Source: Streptomyces sp. ATexAB-D23 (GTDB lineage: Bacteria; Actinomycetota; Actinomycetes; Streptomycetales; Streptomycetaceae). Taken from it: a DNA stretch of 64,000 nucleotides. The stretch spans positions 62,001-126,000 of the forward strand of contig NZ_KB892046.1 of assembly GCF_000373645.1 (NCBI RefSeq), in the 5' to 3' direction. Shown here in pieces: positions 62,944-64,000 of the stretch. The notes under the pieces are model-generated. The model ran no database searches, was not told the origin of the DNA, and saw only the letters and a program-made list of their open reading frames with translations. Every line of letters begins with the position of its first letter. The stretch's first letter is position 1. Position numbers and translations under genes: made by a program.

Positions 62944-63699
62944 ATGACTGTGCAGGACAGCGGCAAGGTCGCGCTGATCACCGGCGCGAGCCGGGGCATC
63001 GGCTACGGCATCGCTCAGGCCCTCGTCGCGCGCGGCGACCGGGTGTGCATCACCGGGCGCGGCGAGGACGCCCTGAAGGAGGCCGTCGAGGCGCTCGGCG
63101 CGGACCGGGTCATCGGCGTCGCCGGCAAGGCGCACGACGAGGCGCACCAGGAAGCGGCCGTCGCCCGCACCATGGAGGCGTTCGGCCGGGTCGACTTCCT
63201 GGTCAACAACGCCGGCACCAACCCGGTCTTCGGGCCGATGGCGGAGCTCGACCTCGGGGTCGCCCGCAAGGTCTTCGAGACCAACGTCGTCTCGGCGCTC
63301 GGCTTCGCCCAGCAGACCTGGAAGGCCTGGCAGAAGGAGAACGGCGGGGCGATCGTCAACATCGCCTCCGTCGCCGGCGTCTCCGCCTCGCCCTTCATCG
63401 GCGCGTACGGGATGAGCAAGGCGGCCATGGTCAACCTGACCCTTCAGCTGGCGCACGAGTTCGCGCCGGTGGTCCGGGTCAACGCCATCGCGCCCGCGGT
63501 CGTCAAGACCCGGTTCGCCCAGGCGCTGTACGAGGGCCGTGAGGCGGAGGCGGCTGCCGCCTATCCGCTGGGCAGGCTCGGGGTGCCGGAGGACATCGGC
63601 GGCGCCGCGGCCTTCCTCACTTCCGGTCAGTCCGACTGGATCACCGGGCAGACCCTGGTGGTCGACGGCGGCATTTTCCTGAATGCCGGCGTGGGCTGA
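62944..63699 (+). CDS. Short-chain dehydrogenase/reductase
   Basis: 251 residues, SDR with ITGASRGIGYG, LVNNAGTNPVFGP, NIASVAGVSASPFIGAYGMSKAAM (Ser and Tyr-x3-Lys) and a C-terminal TLVVDGGIFLN. Co-transcribed with the fabG-like gene 20 bases upstream; a reducing or oxidising step on acyl thioesters is likely. The substrate is not predictable. Confidence 0.85.
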   Translation: MTVQDSGKVALITGASRGIGYGIAQALVARGDRVCITGRGEDALKEAVEALGADRVIGVAGKAHDEAHQEAAVARTMEAFGRVDFLVNNAGTNPVFGPMAELDLGVARKVFETNVVSALGFAQQTWKAWQKENGGAIVNIASVAGVSASPFIGAYGMSKAAMVNLTLQLAHEFAPVVRVNAIAPAVVKTRFAQALYEGREAEAAAAYPLGRLGVPEDIGGAAAFLTSGQSDWITGQTLVVDGGIFLNAGVG

Positions 63700-63737
63700 G
63701 ATCGGCCTGGGCCGATATGGCCCTGATTGCCTCAAGT

Positions 63738-63771
63738 GCCCTGCCGGACCTCTCCATTGACCCGGCAGGGC
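63738..63771. terminator. 10-bp terminator hairpin overlapping the next promoter
   Basis: GCCCTGCCGG pairs with CCGGCAGGGC across a 14-base loop, downstream of the SDR stop. A smaller hairpin ATCGGC-N4-GCCGAT lies directly after the stop (63701-63716). Confidence 0.6.
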
Positions 63772-63784
63772 GCTGCGGTATCGT
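63757..63784 (+). promoter_or_regulatory. Promoter TTGACC-N16-TATCGT
   Basis: -35 TTGACC at 63757-63762 and -10 TATCGT at 63779-63784, 34 bases before the lipoprotein start. The -35 lies in the loop and right arm of the terminator hairpin. Confidence 0.65.
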
Positions 63785-63817
63785 CTGCCGACCCATGGCT
63801 GATCGAGGAGCGTGCAC

Positions 63818-64000
63818 GTGTTCTACCGGGCCAGTCTGCAGGCTGCTGCAGCCCTTGCGTCCCTGTCCTTGCTGGCCGGCTGCGGGCTGCTGCCCGGCGG
63901 CGGCTCGGACGTGGATCAGAAGCTCGCCGTCGGGACGACGAGCGAGCCTTCGACCCTCGATCCGGCGGCGGCGTGGGACGGCTCCTGGGAGCTGATGCGC
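63818..64000 (+). CDS. Solute-binding lipoprotein, family 5-like, 3' truncated by window edge
   Basis: First 61 residues only. Lipoprotein signal with lipobox LLAGC (Cys22), then LAVGTTSEPSTLDPAAAWDGSW, the usual mature start of family 5 peptide/nickel-type binding proteins. GTG start 7 bases after GAGGAG; another in-frame GTG at 63812 is too close to the ribosome site. Related in type to the binding protein at 47510, but not shown to be in the same system. Confidence 0.75.
   Translation, partial: MFYRASLQAAAALASLSLLAGCGLLPGGGSDVDQKLAVGTTSEPSTLDPAAAWDGSWELMR

Overview
The window looks like Streptomyces or a close relative. It is very GC-rich with strong third-position GC bias, uses many GTG starts, and has short 4-base gene overlaps. 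It carries a streptogrisin-type protease, a DUF574 methyltransferase, a large LuxR/ATPase regulator and a HipA-like/DUF3037 pair. No rRNA, tRNA or CRISPR array was seen.

Most of the window is a steroid-degradation locus whose parts match the cholesterol regulon of Mycobacterium/Rhodococcus gene by gene, but it is rearranged and broken up by unrelated genes. Block 1 (2-8730, +) holds a FadD17-like ligase, the side-chain enzymes ChsE2, ChsH2, ChsE1, ChsH1 and Ltp2, a second MaoC hydratase, an HsaE-like hydratase and an Hsd4A-like dehydrogenase. Block 2 (8780-14876) holds a KstR-like TetR repressor divergent from KstD, an SDR, FadD3 and HsaA. Block 3 (21236-29959) is a divergon. One arm (-) has a crotonase, three acyl-CoA dehydrogenases in fadE31-32-33 order and an SDR. 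The other (+) has fadE30-ipdF-kstR2-fadA6, the gene content and order of M. tuberculosis Rv3560c-Rv3556c apart from the PPE gene. Block 4 (38323-42863) holds echA20-ipdA-ipdB-ipdC (the order of Rv3550-Rv3553) and a divergent SDR. Together blocks 2-4 supply most of the pathway that activates the C/D-ring fragment HIP as its CoA thioester and opens the rings.

Block 5 (42930-55820) is the less standard part: a SnoaL-like protein, a luciferase-like flavin oxidoreductase, an HsdA-type 3-alpha-hydroxysteroid dehydrogenase, another acyl-CoA ligase, and a complete peptide/nickel-type ABC importer whose operon ends in an old-yellow-enzyme reductase and an amidase. I infer that it handles uptake and entry reactions for a steroid acid, perhaps a bile acid or conjugate. 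No Mce4-type importer is present.

The insertions are an FtsX-type ABC exporter with two secreted hydrolases (14897-21120) and a mixed island (30167-38109) with an eCIS-type DUF4157 protein bearing a probable deaminase toxin domain, a DUF4862 protein, a LuxR-family ATPase, glutaminase and a streptogrisin-like protease. The right end (55876-64000) has ordinary genes around a decayed sugar-catabolism cluster (SIS isomerase, PfkB kinase, class II aldolase) that ends in an integrase remnant.

Regulation can partly be read from the sequence. Two divergent regions carry a related CCTAAC-N4-GTTTGG operator, the best match to KstR2 sites. Four steroid promoters carry a CAGYGGGAY-type box, and in three of them it stands exactly 28 bases before a TACGGT/TAGCGT -10 hexamer. 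Enzymes expected for full steroid degradation but absent here are KshAB, HsaB, HsaC, HsaD, HsaF and HsaG.
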